From positions 1 to 64,000 of the forward strand of contig JAKOGH010001043.1 of the NCBI GenBank assembly GCA_024811115.1: a stretch of DNA of 64,000 nucleotides. Reading direction: 5' to 3'. The notes below the pieces were generated by a model. That model made no database searches, had not been told where the DNA came from, and saw only the letters and a program-made list of their open reading frames with translations. The translations under genes and the position numbers were made by a program. This document shows, piece by piece, positions 20,326-32,700 of this stretch; position 1 is the stretch's first letter, and every line of letters begins with the position of its first letter. The stretch comes from Terana coerulea (Eukaryota; Basidiomycota; Agaricomycetes; Polyporales; Phanerochaetaceae).

Positions 20326-23300
20326 ATGCCTGCATTTCCCATTCTCACCGCTCTCAGTCTTCCGGCTGTATCGACATTCCCTTCTACGGCGACATTGCAA
20401 TGGTCAGGAGACGGACAAGCAATATTGTTAAGTAGAAATGCTATATATATACTTGTAGGCCCTTTCAATATTTGTGAAGCTCAAAATCCCCCTTTACATT
20501 CGTTCTTGTAGACTCCGGATCCAGGTATCAACGTATTCGCGTCGTCTGTGATCAAGCAAAGCCTGGACCAAAATCTCACTTTGGGGAGCCAGAAGCCCAT
20601 AGGCTGGCTGAGAACAATGATTCAGAAAGAGAGGAGGACACGAGAAGAAGGGCCAGAAATGCATCAGTGGGTGCTTGATTCGCAAGGTATGGGGAGATTC
20701 GGGCCAAGACGTCTGCAGATGCACTAATAGACTTGCGCTAGAATGGGGAACCGTCTCGCTTGGCTCTCTCGGGCTAGCATTTAATGACCTTGCATGCTCT
20801 CCTAGCAACCTAACCGATCAAGCTGGGTGCATATATGCGGTCTTGGACTCGAATCTCGAGGTCTTCCTATACAAGCCAGTCAAAAATCATCTGACTGGCG
20901 AATGGAATAAGGTGAATTTGAAGATTATGGGCTCACGGAATGTGCTTACCGTGTGCCAGGTCGCGGATCTCTACGCAGTACTCGACGAAGTGCCTCACTC
21001 ACTACATCCTGATGAAGATATGGATGACAATGATGCGGATTCCAAAGCCAACTTCCTACGGACGCTATACAGACAGTCAACATGTGCGCGTTAATTTTAC
21101 TATTCGCATTATACACTGTTGGCCTAAAACTTCTCTAGCCATCGCCTGGTCACATCAGGCAGACTTCGGCCTGTCACCCACTCCAGACATCGACGGATCT
21201 CTACTGGCTGTGGGAAACAGAGCTGGCTACGTGACTCTCCTGCGGTAGGCAAACCATGAACATACTCCTTATCCTGTTTGCGAACTCTCACTGAAGGACC
21301 TAGACATGACCCTGTTTCGAGCTCAGGAAATGTGATGCGTTACGTCGAAAACATATCCGTCGGTGACCGATGGATTACTCGACTTGCTTGGTCACTTCCT
21401 ATTTGTACCAAGCCTGGAACCAGTGAGCCCCTCGCTTGTGCTTCTGTATGCGCCATACTAACAATCTTGGCAGCCCAGAGCTACCTGGCTTGCGCGCTCG
21501 CAGACGGCTCAATCGCATCTGTGACTATAACACAGACCCTGAGCTCAGAACCTGCAAGAACTGCCTTGCTACCACAACATGAACTGCGAGTCTCTTATGA
21601 GATTATGGACGAACCAATACATCACGTCGACAAAAGGCGGCCACCTCGTTGAACTGGTTCCACACGTCGCAAGCAGAGGTTAGTATTTCTATCGATTTTC
21701 GAAATCAATCGTCGAACTCATTATCCGCTGATAAATAGCCTATCCTCGTCTTCACCAAACCCGGCATCGTCCACCTGTATGCCAAGCCATCAGCGTTTAC
21801 ATCCTGGTCTGGCCTTCGTACAGTTTTTCTCGAAACCCAGAAGCTCTCTGTCGGCTCCTCTGCTTACCAGCCGGTCTCAGGGACGACATACTCACGAAGG
21901 CGGGATGCGCTAGTGTTGGCTCTTGCTGACGGGTCGTTCCATGCAATCAACAAGCTCTCGACGAGCCCTACGCTTGAACCAATAGAAGAAGGCTTGTCTT
22001 CCGACGCCCTGTCGAAGACAGCCAGATCCGCGTTCTTGAAAGTCGAGGAGGAGGACATGACGAAGCTGGATGTGAATGCCATCCACGGAATGGCATCTTA
22101 TGATGAGGACTCCTTCTACACGTGGATTCATGAGTATGTGCGGCTCGGTGCGGTTTATCGGGTGGTGACTCAATCTTGTCTACAGAGATCTCCGGCCGAC
22201 GGATTTTAGCTACAAGCATGATGCAAAACATGTCAGCATGATTGTGACCGCCCAGTTGTGGGATGGGCAGTCCGACGATGAAATTCTGCAGGACATCGAA
22301 GAACGCGTTGTTCGCTGTAAAACATGTGCGCTCCTTCTCACTGTCCTCCGCCACACTCTCTGACCCAATCTGTAGTCACTGGAGAATCCCCGTTGGCATC
22401 GCTCCGACCCATATTTTTATATCTTCGTGAACCCGAGCGGTTCGCAAGCCTCCACACCCGCCTTCTTGACCTCCTACGCGGATCGCAGCCTCCAGATGAC
22501 TCCGTGGACATACGGCTAGATGCATGGACAGACGAGCTGACAGACGATTTCCGTGACCAACTCCGTAGGAGTCTGGAGACCCACCTGTTTGGTCGGCGCG
22601 GGCTATTGTCGCTGCGCATGCGCATTATGTTAACTGGGTTCTGCCAGGTTAGTTGGTTTCTCCTTGAAGACGACCACGTATCAACGATCTGAAACGAGTA
22701 GGAACAGAGCGAAGACCGTGAAGTGCAAGACGACTTCCGGAAGCTCGCATCGGACACCGTCGCTACTTTGTGGCCACGCGTCTTGCGGATCATCCTTCGC
22801 CATATCGCTGCAGTACAGAGTCTCGTTTCTCGTAAGGAAGGAGGTTTCATCGACGATGGTTAATGAAACTAATGGCACATTGGGATAGCGGGTGACCTTC
22901 CTTTCACATTCAGGATGATTGGCCACGCTCTGCTACAGGGCACACCTGCCGACGTCAAGGCCGAGGCCCAAACACTAAACCTGAAATTGCAAGTCGATGC
23001 ACCGTCCAATCCCTCTTCGTCAATGACCAATCTAGGCCTCGACGAACACTGCCCGGCATGCCACGCCCAGATTTCCTTGACGGAAGACATAACAACCGCT
23101 ACATGTCCAAATGGGCATATTTGGCGTGCGTTCTAAACCTATTCCTCTCGCTATCATCGCGAAGCTGACCCACGCCTCGCCCCATTCCAGCGCGCTGCTC
23201 CATCACGTCGTTCATCCTCTCGACGCCTATGGTCCGCACATGCATTTGCTGCAGCCGCAAAGCCCTCCTACCCCCGCCGCGCGACACGCCACCAGGAAGC

Positions 23301-23408
23301 CACTCCGCCTGGCTCCCGCCCGCCGCGCGCACCTGGCTCGCCGTCGAGCTACTACACGCCGTGCGCCGCTGCCTCTTCTGTGGCGGAGGCTTCGTCGCCC
23401 TCGTGTGA
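20326..23408 (+). CDS. Transcription factor IIIC 90-kDa-type subunit (WD40 plus zinc finger)
   Basis: A multi-exon gene of roughly 800 aa. Its N-terminal half has beta-propeller-like repeats: STATLQWSGDGQAILL at residues about 25-40, then GSLGLAFNDLACSP and SYLACALADGSIAS. Its C-terminus has a zinc-finger module: CPACHAQISL, CPNGHIW, then RTCICCSRK and RRCLFCGGGF. This is the layout of the TFIIIC delta propeller followed by the zf-TFIIIC domain. TFIIIC binds the A and B boxes of tRNA genes and recruits RNA polymerase III in the nucleus. Exon 1 is 20326-20454 and the last exon 23191-23408 (stop TGA). One intron at about 21432-21482 is 51 nt and leaves the frame open. The frame must be moved once at the A-run 21632-21635 (one base short) so that VDK continues into TSLNWFHTSQAE and PILVFTKPG. 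Confidence 0.85.
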
Positions 23409-24043
23409 TGCACTCCCACATCCCTGTCGTAACGCTGCTCCTACTGAATGTCAATGTACGTGTGCCTATCTCATACGTTTGCGTGTACGGTTGTGGCGAT
23501 GTGATCCTGGTTCATATCCGTGGGGGCGTTGCGGCGATGCTTGCCTGCGTACTTTGCCTCCCGAGTCAAGTGCAGACCAGGGACGTGGCGGTAACTCTGT
23601 TCTTCGCTCCGAGGCCCCGCGTCTGCGGGGTTGTTTAGTGGGTTTACGTACCTCTCCGTCTGCTTCAAGCTTCTATAAGTCCGTGCTCGGAGGTTTCACA
23701 TCGGAGGAACCAGTATAGGTGGCAATTGCACGAGGTGATACATTGCCCATGAGATACTATGTACGACACGGGCAGGAAGAGCAAACAAGGAGGTGGTTCT
23801 ACATACAGGGTAAGGGTCAGAGTATCTAAAATACACGTAGTTACATCGCGGCATTAGCTGCGGCGAAAATCAGCCAGAACACAAAAGCAATATAGCAAGG
23901 TTTGAACGAAGATGAAAGGAGGGGGGATGGAGGGGTCATGAGGCGAATAAAACGTTACATCATAGTCAGGAGGGAGCAATAAGGATTAGAAGTACATACT
24001 GCGCACGCAATGTGCGATAAGTCAAGGCGATGTGAGGAGAGCC
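23409..24043. other. Intergenic region between convergent genes
   Basis: TFIIIC90 (plus) and the Ser/Asp-rich gene (minus) end here. Open frames present lack recognisable content. It is probably 3' untranslated sequence of both genes. Confidence 0.5.
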
Positions 24044-25303
24044 TCACGAGGAGCACGTTACGAGGAGAACACCCAGGCCAGTGTTCTTTACGACATCCCG
24101 CGGGACCTTCCGCTGGCCTTTGCCACGGCTGAGGTCCTTCACCAGGGCCTTCCGGCTCGGGTGCATGACACTCCGCAGGGCTTCCAGGCCCTTGGTGCGC
24201 TGGTCGAGGTAATCGCGCACGTTCACGAACACGTTTGCCTTCAGGAGAGCCTTTGCTGCCCTGATGGTGCGAGGCAGGCTCGGAAGGTGCGCGAAGGAGA
24301 GAGTGGACTCGGCCGAGGGAGTTGCTGAGCACAAGCCAAGCTCAATGACAAGGGCTTGCAACAGCGTAAGATCTGATTTCTTCGACTCTGCGCCGGGCGA
24401 GGAAAGGAACCTGATGATTGATGGACACAAATTAGTATAATTCCAAGTAAAGATGAACAAGCGGACTGACGAAGAGATGTACTCTACCGCATCGTCGTAG
24501 AGAGACATCGCCTTGGCATCCCCGGCCTCCGAGACATCATCGACAATGGGCCGCGCACCCAAGCCGTCCTCGCGCTTCCCCGCCATAGGGGCAGCACCAG
24601 GAACCGTGGCGGCCTGTGCGTCGACCTTCTTCGCCCGCCTGATCTGCTTCTTGACAACCTTCTGCGAGGGCGCACCCGCCCGCGGCGCGGCAGCGCCGGC
24701 CGTCGAGACCGCGGCCTTTGCCTTGCTCCCCTTCTTCTTAGGCGTCGCCGGAGGGCTTTGAGCGGGTGAGGCGGGGTTCGAGCGCGAGGATGCGGGTGCG
24801 GCGCTCGCGGGCTCTCGTGCAGCAGAGCGGCGGCTCCTCCGCCGCTGCGTCCGCCGCTGGGAGGCCGTCGCAGCCTGCGAGTTGGGGCGTGTAGAGTCTA
24901 CGGAGTCGGCATCACTGTCCGAGTCCTCGACGTTCAGGTTCGTGAGGACATCAGACAACCCGTCAACCTCCAGCATCCCTGTGGACAGGCTGCGATCCCC
25001 GCCGCTGGTGCTCGCGCTCTCGCCCGGCCTACTGAGGACGATAAAGTCGTCGTCTGAGAAGAGGTCGGGCGAGCGCGGGTACTGCGAGCTGGAGATGATG
25101 GAGGCAGAGAGGTCGGAGACCGACCAGACGATCTCGTCGTCCTCCGACGAGCTCTCCTCCGAGAGGCTGCTGAACGACTCCTCGGACTCGAAGCTGTCGT
25201 CGTCGGTATGTGCGGCGGATGCGGAGATGAGGTTGAAAGACGAAACCATCGACGAGGGCGAGAGGACCCTGCTGGTGCCGGTCGAGCTGGGCGTGGACGC
25301 CAT
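24044..25303 (-). CDS. Ser/Asp-rich hypothetical protein, probably nuclear
   Basis: About 400 aa. I do not recognise the family. The N-terminal 130 residues are very rich in Ser, Asp and Glu (for example SSLSEESSSEDDEIVWSVSD). A basic stretch, RRTQRRRSRRSAARE, and further Lys-rich patches follow, which could act as nuclear localisation signals. The middle is Ala/Pro-rich and low complexity. The C-terminal third is more globular-looking, with SLPRTIRAAKALLKANVFVN and a Lys/Arg-rich end. Near 24415-24475 a 60-nt stretch has GTCAGT and CATCAG borders and an internal actaat, so it looks like an intron. Its length is a multiple of three without a stop, so both spliced and unspliced forms would be in frame. 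The function is unknown. Confidence 0.7.
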   Translation of the reverse strand: MASTPSSTGTSRVLSPSSMVSSFNLISASAAHTDDDSFESEESFSSLSEESSSEDDEIVWSVSDLSASIISSSQYPRSPDLFSDDDFIVLSRPGESASTSGGDRSLSTGMLEVDGLSDVLTNLNVEDSDSDADSVDSTRPNSQAATASQRRTQRRRSRRSAAREPASAAPASSRSNPASPAQSPPATPKKKGSKAKAAVSTAGAAAPRAGAPSQKVVKKQIRRAKKVDAQAATVPGAAPMAGKREDGLGARPIVDDVSEAGDAKAMSLYDDAVEYISSSVRLFIFTWNYTNLCPSIIRFLSSPGAESKKSDLTLLQALVIELGLCSATPSAESTLSFAHLPSLPRTIRAAKALLKANVFVNVRDYLDQRTKGLEALRSVMHPSRKALVKDLSRGKGQRKVPRDVVKNTGLGVLLVTCSS

Positions 25304-25899
25304 GGCGGTCGGTGTGCTCGAGCTACAGCGCGGGGCTGGGCAACAGATAGATATAGTCGGGACTAGAGTACGACAGAGAGGTAAAGAAAGGAGGGCGAGT
25401 GGGAATCAGCGAGCCGGGCGGCGGTAGTCATGCAGGGTGGTGGTCATAAAAGGGATACCCACACTTGCGAGTTCGGACTCGCTCGAAATGGCTGCGAGTG
25501 ATCGTCGCACAGCGCCGCGGGCGGGAGCACAGAGCAATTTAGAGAAGCCGTCTTCTTCAGGCAGAACCAGGCCTTGTGTACGAGCGGCGAAAATACAGAT
25601 AGCACCGTGATAGGCAGAGGACAATAGAGTGCACAGGCATGAGGCAGCCATGAGCTTGATGAGGCACCCTCTAAAGCGTCACTTCGGTCAATACCTGCCT
25701 CAGTTATTCTTCCGATTGCTGACACGGACTTCCTGGCAATGACGAGCAGTGGGAAGCTAAGTACACAGACCAGAGAATCCTAGAAAACTGTCCGGAAAAG
25801 CACATAGCTCCGAGGTTTGGTAGTGGTCCCGAATCACATCTCGTTCTCCGTATTCCCATTGCACCTGGTAGACGTAAGAATGTGTGTACTGGAGCGTCC
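25304..25899. other. Intergenic region
   Basis: Promoter of the Ser/Asp-rich gene and 3' flank of the FMP25-like gene, both on the minus strand. No supported coding sequence was found. Confidence 0.5.
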
Positions 25900-28036
25900 T
25901 CACCGAACAATCTTCCAATAGATGGCGCTATTTCCCCATCCTGCGACAGCGCACTGCTCGACCTCCACCGCTCGCTTCCAGACCTTCCCGCTCAGGTCTC
26001 TCACATCAGCCTTGCGCTTCCCCAGAATTACCCGCTCGCCAGCGGGCCCATGGAGAGCCCAGGGCGCCGCCAGGCTTCCCCGCTTCCCATTGCCGAGCTG
26101 GTAATCTTGGTTGGCACCCCACACGAGCAGGTCGCGCCCCGCGCCGCCTGGCCCTGCCCGCGCGAGCGTATCGAGTGTCAGCAGGACGTGCCCGTCGGGC
26201 GACACGGAAATTTTGTACGGGTGTATCGACTGCATGGTGTTCGTGTGCTCGCTATCTGCTCACATTAAACTTCTCAGTGGAGGTCGGAGGCGAACAGAGG
26301 ATATATGAACGTACATTCCAGCAAGCCGCTCACGTTCTTGGTGCGTACAGGGGTGCCTTGGCTGTTGCTGTACTGGGCGTTGCCCAACCCACCGAACTGT
26401 CCGTTCCCGCAGGCAAGGACGTCTATGATTGGTAGAGAAGACCCATCATCCCTCTCAACCTTGAAGAATGTTAAATCGCCGCCTATGCAAATTCATTAGG
26501 ATGGTATGAGATCGGTTACGGTCTGGACTCGCCCGCGTAGACATCCAGACAGCTAGATCGCGTTGTAGCCGGGGTGTTTCTCCAAAGAATGATCTCTGTG
26601 GGCACTGTAATTGCCTCTAGGGTAACATTCCCTCCGAGACCGATTTGACTATGGCATGGCCGTCAGCACGCTCGCTTTCGCCACAAGCGAGCAGATCGTA
26701 GATGGCTTACCCGAACTCGTTAGCACCCCATCCCAACACGCGACCATTCGTCGCTTTGGCGAAACTACTTCGCGCGCCGGTGACAATCTGGGCCACATTT
26801 ACCCCTTTCAGTGCCGGAATCTCAAACAACTTATCGGAGAAGTGTATGGTAGTGTCGTTGGCTGCTGGCTTAACTGTTACAGGATCTGGCTGCGTGACCC
26901 TCCGAATCGCTGGCGTAGCATTAGCATAGGGATCAGCCACCGACTTTGGAGTGAGTTCCAGTTGAATGCGGGCGTGGTGCAGGTGAGGCCTGATGGAGGC
27001 GTCCCCTGAATGGTCCGGCACGTCAACTTTGCGCAACCCGAGCTGTCCATAGGCGTTTGCTTTCAAATTGGCAGGGTGGGCGAACGTGCGACCGCTGTTG
27101 GTCAGCGCAAGAAGGTGGTCCTTGCCCGCTGATATGGAGACAAACCTAGGATACCAGCGTGAGTATATGCGTTGCCTGCAAGCAGATGCACGGCTTACTT
27201 TTCACCCCAGCCAAGCTTCTCGTGAGGCTTGACTTCGGCGAAGTCAACTGTCTCTTCCTCACCCCATATCCAGCCCGTGCCCCACCAAGGTGTGCTGGCA
27301 GGGGTAGGCGCACCGGCAGGAAGGTCCTGGTTCGTCTGAGAAGCGGCCAGCACGTAGATGTTACCGGAGGCAGACAGGGCAAACACCCTATCAGGGGAAG
27401 CTTGCAGCCGAATGATATTCTAGAGCCACATGAGTTCTTCTTTAGTAGGAGAGATGGCTGAGTACATGCACACCTTGCCGCGAAGCGTCAGGACGGGTTT
27501 GCCAGAAGACGAAGCTGAGTTGGCAGTGCTGAAGAAGCCATCTCCCCACTGGTACACATCTCCTTTAGCGTCTATGCACGCGGCGTGCTTCTCTTGCAAA
27601 GCCAGGTCCCGCAGGGCGACGTCTTTAAGCCAATCCGCCACTGCCGGTGCCTTGACGGCCTCCGCAACACTGTCCGTCGGGGCAAGCAAGTGATTCCTTC
27701 TCACAAATAAATCAACTGTATGAAGCGTTTTCCAAAAACCTCGTACCTATTTGAACCCCACACGAGCGTAGCCAGTGCCCCATCCTCGGGCACGACGCCT
27801 GTAATCGGTACAGTAGGCTTAATCGCGGCGTTCGCGTTTTCGACGGCGTCGTTGTGAATCACATCGCGAGTCGCGTAGAAGAGCGCCCCGGCTGTAGCTG
27901 CGGCTCCAGCAGCGACAAGCGTAACCCGTCCCTGCAAAGGCTGGTGAGCCCGAGAGGATCCTGAGGCGGCCTGCGAGAACAGCCGCTTCCGAGCCAAAGG
28001 TGCGGATTGTGCGAGCGTGCGAGACGATCGTAGCAT
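25900..28036 (-). CDS. Mitochondrial RCC1-repeat protein, FMP25-like
   Basis: Several exons encode about 560 aa. The N-terminus (MLRSSRTLAQSAPLARKRLF) is basic and Ser-rich like a mitochondrial presequence. A hydrophobic segment follows (LVAAGAAATAGALFYAT, about residues 39-55), consistent with an inner-membrane anchor. Then come RCC1-type propeller blades: LATLVWGSNR, GDVYQWGDGFF, GWGEKFVSISAGKDHLLAL, RVLGWGANEFGQIGLGG, LACGNGQFGGLGN and LLVWGANQDYQLGNG. This architecture matches yeast Fmp25, implicated in respiratory complex III assembly; the assignment is inferred from architecture. One intron, 26483-26532, has a GC donor (GCGAGT) and AG acceptor, the only solution that keeps the frame across VYAGGDLTFFK. 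The start is the ATG at 28036, 244 bases from the divergent gene. Confidence 0.85.
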
Positions 28037-28280
28037 GGCTTTTTGTATTCAGCGAGAGGCGAGTCGCTGAAAAACTGGATTGAGTGTGCTCAAGCTCGTT
28101 GTGCCCTTTCCTGAGCAGGATAGGCTGTCGGAGGAGGTCGTGGTGGCGGAAGCAATTGCGCGAATGGGAAGCGCCCATTTACCCGACGTGCCGTCCGAAT
28201 GCCGTCATCGCGAGCGCGTCCACCAACCCCGACGCATTCCTTGACCACCACTGTCATATCTCCGAGGCCTCTACGCAAAC
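28037..28280. promoter_or_regulatory. Shared divergent promoter region
   Basis: 244 bases separate the start codons of the FMP25-like gene (minus) and the small myristoylation-motif gene (plus). Both promoters must lie within or overlap this gap. No individual element is identified. Confidence 0.45.
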
Positions 28281-29020
28281 ATGGGTTCAGCATCTTCAAA
28301 AGCAACACGGCGGCTACCAAAGACTGCCTCGAAGGCCGCGGCCAAACCGGCTTGGGCGGGCGCACGGCCGGGGCTGCCCATCGACTCAATGCCGCGTCCT
28401 GCAGAGGCAAGCGACACGCGGACGGCAGGTGAATCATTTCAGCAGCTATGGGGAGGCTGCGGCTTACAGAACTGGAAGCAAGCCATTGAGGAGGATGCGC
28501 GCGACCCGCAGTTCCTCTCGAACTTGAGTAGATTAGGTCCCGTGAAGGTCGACCACCACATGGAAACTTTCAGACCAGTACGCGCCGTTCTTATACTATG
28601 TCTGCTACGCTTTGACGATTTTGTGATGACAGGCTGTAGACCATGCAAGGCATGTCTACGCCACCAGACTGGCATCCGAGCACGAAGCAGCTTCCGGTAA
28701 ACCTTCACACAACCGCCTCCATGCTGGCGCGCTCAGCGAGCTTCTCATGGAACGCAAAGTCGTGGAGACGAGCGAAGACTTGGCGGCGCTCGCTCGTCGG
28801 TACGGTGTTGACGTCGCCAAGCTCGAGAGCCTGGCTCGCTACGTGAATCATCCGACGGTGGACGAAGCCTCGACTCGCACGGTCGTAAATTCGGACGGGT
28901 CTGAGACAGTGACGATGAAGGTGCGCGGGTTTATATGCTGTTCTTCGAGACCGACTCATTAGCTTGATACTTGCTTAGGCGGCATGGGTCGATCCACCCG
29001 TCATGGCTGCACCCAAATAA
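28281..29020 (+). CDS. Small conserved fungal protein with N-myristoylation motif
   Basis: Exons 28281-28577, 28633-28920 and 28979-29020 join in phase 0 and give 208 aa. The start MGSASSK fits the N-myristoylation consensus (Gly2, Ser6) and is followed by a basic, Ala-rich segment. The central part (IEEDARDPQFLSNLSRLGPV, then FRP) and the C-terminal helical part (ELLMERKVVET, LAALARRYGVDVAKLESLAR, ending AAWVDPP) look like a conserved family I have met as 'hypothetical protein' in other fungi. I cannot name it. The first half of exon 1 after TRTAG is less convincing. A short intron there cannot be excluded, but none I tried keeps frame. The protein is possibly membrane-associated through the lipid. 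It is divergent from a mitochondrial protein gene. Confidence 0.75.
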
Positions 29021-29726
29021 AAGGCCCACCGTGAAATCACGGCACCAGATACACTTTCTGTGGACGCGGTTCAGTTGACAGCTTCAGCTCCAAGAAACAA
29101 CTGTGCGCAAACTGAAGGCTCACTGCTCTTTGTAACTTCAGTCCCTTCAATGGTCTAGACCATAGCTCCTACACCGGACTATCGAAAGCATCCAGTATGC
29201 AGATAGGGATGCAGGCAACACAAGACTGACGACAAGAATCCTCTATACATTTCATAGGCCATTGTGGTTACACGTAGCCATCCCATAATATACATAGTCA
29301 TAGCAGACATCATTGGAGGAGACGAAACGTTCAAGTTGTTGGAGAGAAAAACAAAAATAATCTCGCAAAAGATATGTAACCCGCTATGCACCCCAGCCTG
29401 CACGACACACCGTCGGCCGACGACGAGAGACGCCGCAAAGCGTGCTTCGTCCGGCTATTTTGGTCCGTTTTCACGATGAGAGGGGACGGGGAGCATGCAG
29501 GCGTGGAAGGTGCACGAAGGAATCGTGAGCAGGGGTATACCCCGGGGCTTCTGAGCATCGGCGCCGGGCACAGGAAGCACGCAGTTGATATGCAGGGGGG
29601 ATAAAGTGAGCGGAAGCAGTTGGAATGAGGGCGATGGGATGTGCGTGTCTCCAGGGGTGTCTGCTGAAATTTCGTGAGGTAGTTCATGATGATGGAAAGA
29701 GTCCCAGATGATCCGTGATAATGCGT
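29021..29726. other. Intergenic region between convergent genes
   Basis: This holds the 3' flanks of the 208-aa protein gene (plus) and the PUF gene (minus). No supported gene was seen. Confidence 0.5.
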
Positions 29727-32700
29727 TTAAGCTTGGTAGGCACCCATGTTCTGCGGGTTTTGTTGATACAATTGATACATGTAAGCTTGGTAGAGCTGCG
29801 GCGGGACCGACTGCGGCGTCGGCAGCGCGTTGTAGGGCGAGGCAGGAGTCATGTTCAGGAGGTTCGCCGCCTGGCTCATGCTAGGCGACTGCGTGCCGTA
29901 AGGGGCAGCCGGGGCGGGGCCACCGCCGTTGCGACGCGGCACACCATTCCTGGGGTTGCCTACGTCGGGCGTGCGCATGGCGAAGGGGTTGAAAGGATCG
30001 GATGAGGGCGAGAACGCCGAGGGAGTGTTGGAGCCACGGCCGCGGTTGCCGTTCTGGGGCTGCTGGGGCTGCTGCTGCTGGCCGTAGCCGGGGTCGATCT
30101 GGAGACGAGGGGGTGCGGCTGCCGGGTTCTGACCGCCCATCTGGAGCGCAGCCATCATCGAAGCAAGGCCTTGGTCAGTCGACGGGTAGCCGGCAGGCAG
30201 ACCAGGGACACCGAAGCTGCTCTGCGACGTGTACTTCGTCTTGGTGGGCTGGGGCACGTTGGTGGAGTAGGTAGGCTGCAGGTTGGGCACAGGAAGGCCC
30301 ACCTCCTCAATCAACCGACGGTATGCCTGGGTAGCGATGACCTTCAATTCGATCAGAACACGCTTGGTCGCCTCGACGAACACCGGCCGCTGCTCGGGAG
30401 TGACGAAAGGGCTGGTCAAGATCTTGTGAACGACAGCGACGCCATTAACCTGGTCGCCCAGAACGTCGGTCAAGACGTGGTCGTTGGGCGATGAGAATAG
30501 CGCTTCGATGACCTGGGCCGATGCCTCAGGCTCGACCTTCTGGTTGACGATCCTGAGCACAGTCAGGGACGCAAGCTTATGAGTGCACAGGTGGGACAGG
30601 TGGGGTGTGAAGCGCGGGGCCAGGAGACTGTAGCGGGATGGGAAGTTGGATGTGTCGAGAAGCCAGGTGAGCAGCAGCGCTCCGTTCGGGTTAGTGGCGA
30701 GAGGGATAGAGTTGAGAATGATGGCGGTGGCGATGCGGCGTTGCTGGCTGACGGTAATGTTCGAGCTCTCGAGACAGGCTCGCATGGAGCGAGCGCCGAA
30801 ACGACCCTGCGCGATCTCCCAAAGACGATCGACCATAGCCTCGAAGAGGAAATCCGTTGCGGGGGCACCAAAGCGAAGACAGCATCTACGAATGGTTTAG
30901 CGTAGGTTGCAAGGGACACTGGCAAAAAAACACTCACTGTACAACATAGTTTCCGAATTGATCTAACAACAGCGGCGGCACGTAGGGGCGGAGGTTTTGA
31001 GTTACAAGAGCCACCTCTTCGGGTGTCTGCACACATTCTATAATCTTTTGAGCGGCCCAGGTACCATTCTTATGGATACCAATCATGGCGACGTGAGGAG
31101 CAACGCGCTCCAACATAGCCATACGCGGACCAGGGGAGCACTTCTCGAACAGCTTTTGGACGACCTGGAACATTTATGTGAGTTATACGCGCAAGATGTG
31201 AGCACAAGCGGCATACCGTGTTACCCAGCCAGTCGGAAGCAAGGTCTACAATCTCTCCATCCAGGAAGTCGCCTGCAACGTTGTCGATCTCCTCCACGGT
31301 GATGTTTGTAGCGTCCAGACGCTTCCGGAGTTCTCTCAGCTTCGAGGCATCCCAGCGGCGGTTGTGAGACCGCTCCGACACCAACGGGATAGTAGTGTAG
31401 TACATCGTGGGCGGCCGGAATTCTGCGACGAACAGATGAGCTTATGCACAGGATCAAGACACCAATGATACTTACCAGCAAGAACCTGGATGTCCGCCTC
31501 CGCATCGGCAGCCCCTCCACTAAGCTCCCTCATGACCATCTGCTGCTCGGTCACCGATGCCTGCCAGCCGACAGCCTTGCTCGCAGCATCAATCTGGGCG
31601 TTGTGCAACCCGGAACCAATCATGCTCAGGAGAAGGTTGGAGCGGTAATTCTCGACGTTGCCGCTGAGGACCTGCTGATCGACAGGGATCGTTGAAGCAC
31701 CCTTGATGTTGCGGAGAGCGTGAATGGTGGCACCGACGCTGAGGTCGCCGACGCCCTGAACGTTGGGGGGCGCACCCTCGTCTTGACCTGCTCCATCCTG
31801 GCCATTCTTCACAGGGACCTTCGCGAACCCAATACGAATGGCACCAACGTCGCTACCCAGAACATCGCGACCGTTGAGAGCTTTCCTAGCCCTGACAGCG
31901 TCATCGAGGCGCTCGAAGTTAACTAACGCAGATGTTAGCATCCTGCAAAAGTAGCCTTGAGGGCGTGATACTTACTGAAACCGCAGTTCTTGTGAGTGAG
32001 GACACGCGCGGACTCGATGGGGCCGTAAGGGCTGAAAACACTGAGGATGGTCGCAGGCGTGGTAGTCGAGGGAATGGAGCCGATCCAAAGGGCACGCGTG
32101 GGCGTCGATTGCAGCTGTGCGTCCATGCCAGCGAGGCCGGCATTGTTGTTCGCGTTCTTGTTCAGCGCGCCGCCGGGCGACGTCGAGACTGGGCTGTTCA
32201 AGTTTGCACCCTTCGCAGGAGCAATCGGGGCGCTGTCGGCCTTGCCGAAGCCGATGCGGACAGTCTGACCGTTGGGCATGCCGATATCGCCGCCGAGACG
32301 GTTGAGAACGTCTTCCTTGGCACGGACGGCGTCGGATTGGTCGACGAAGTTGACGAAACCACATTCCTTCATATCTAATCAGCGCATATACCTTAGTAGC
32401 TTGCATTGCAACGTACCTTCTCGGGAAGCAAACGCAAGCTCTCGATAGCTCCGTAGGGAGCGAACACATGAATGAGCTGCTCGCTGGTCACGGAGCTGTC
32501 GAGGTTGCCAATCCAAAGCGAACGTGTAGGCGTCTGGATTTGCGAAGAGTTGTTGTCCGAACTCTTGGGCGAGACCGATCGACCTTGCTGGTTGGGCGCG
32601 GCTAGATACGGCGACGCGCGGCTGCTGGGCATACTGCTGTCGGGCGGGAAATGCACGGAGGGACCTGTACCAGCACGAGTATTCAGCTTATCAGAGCGTA

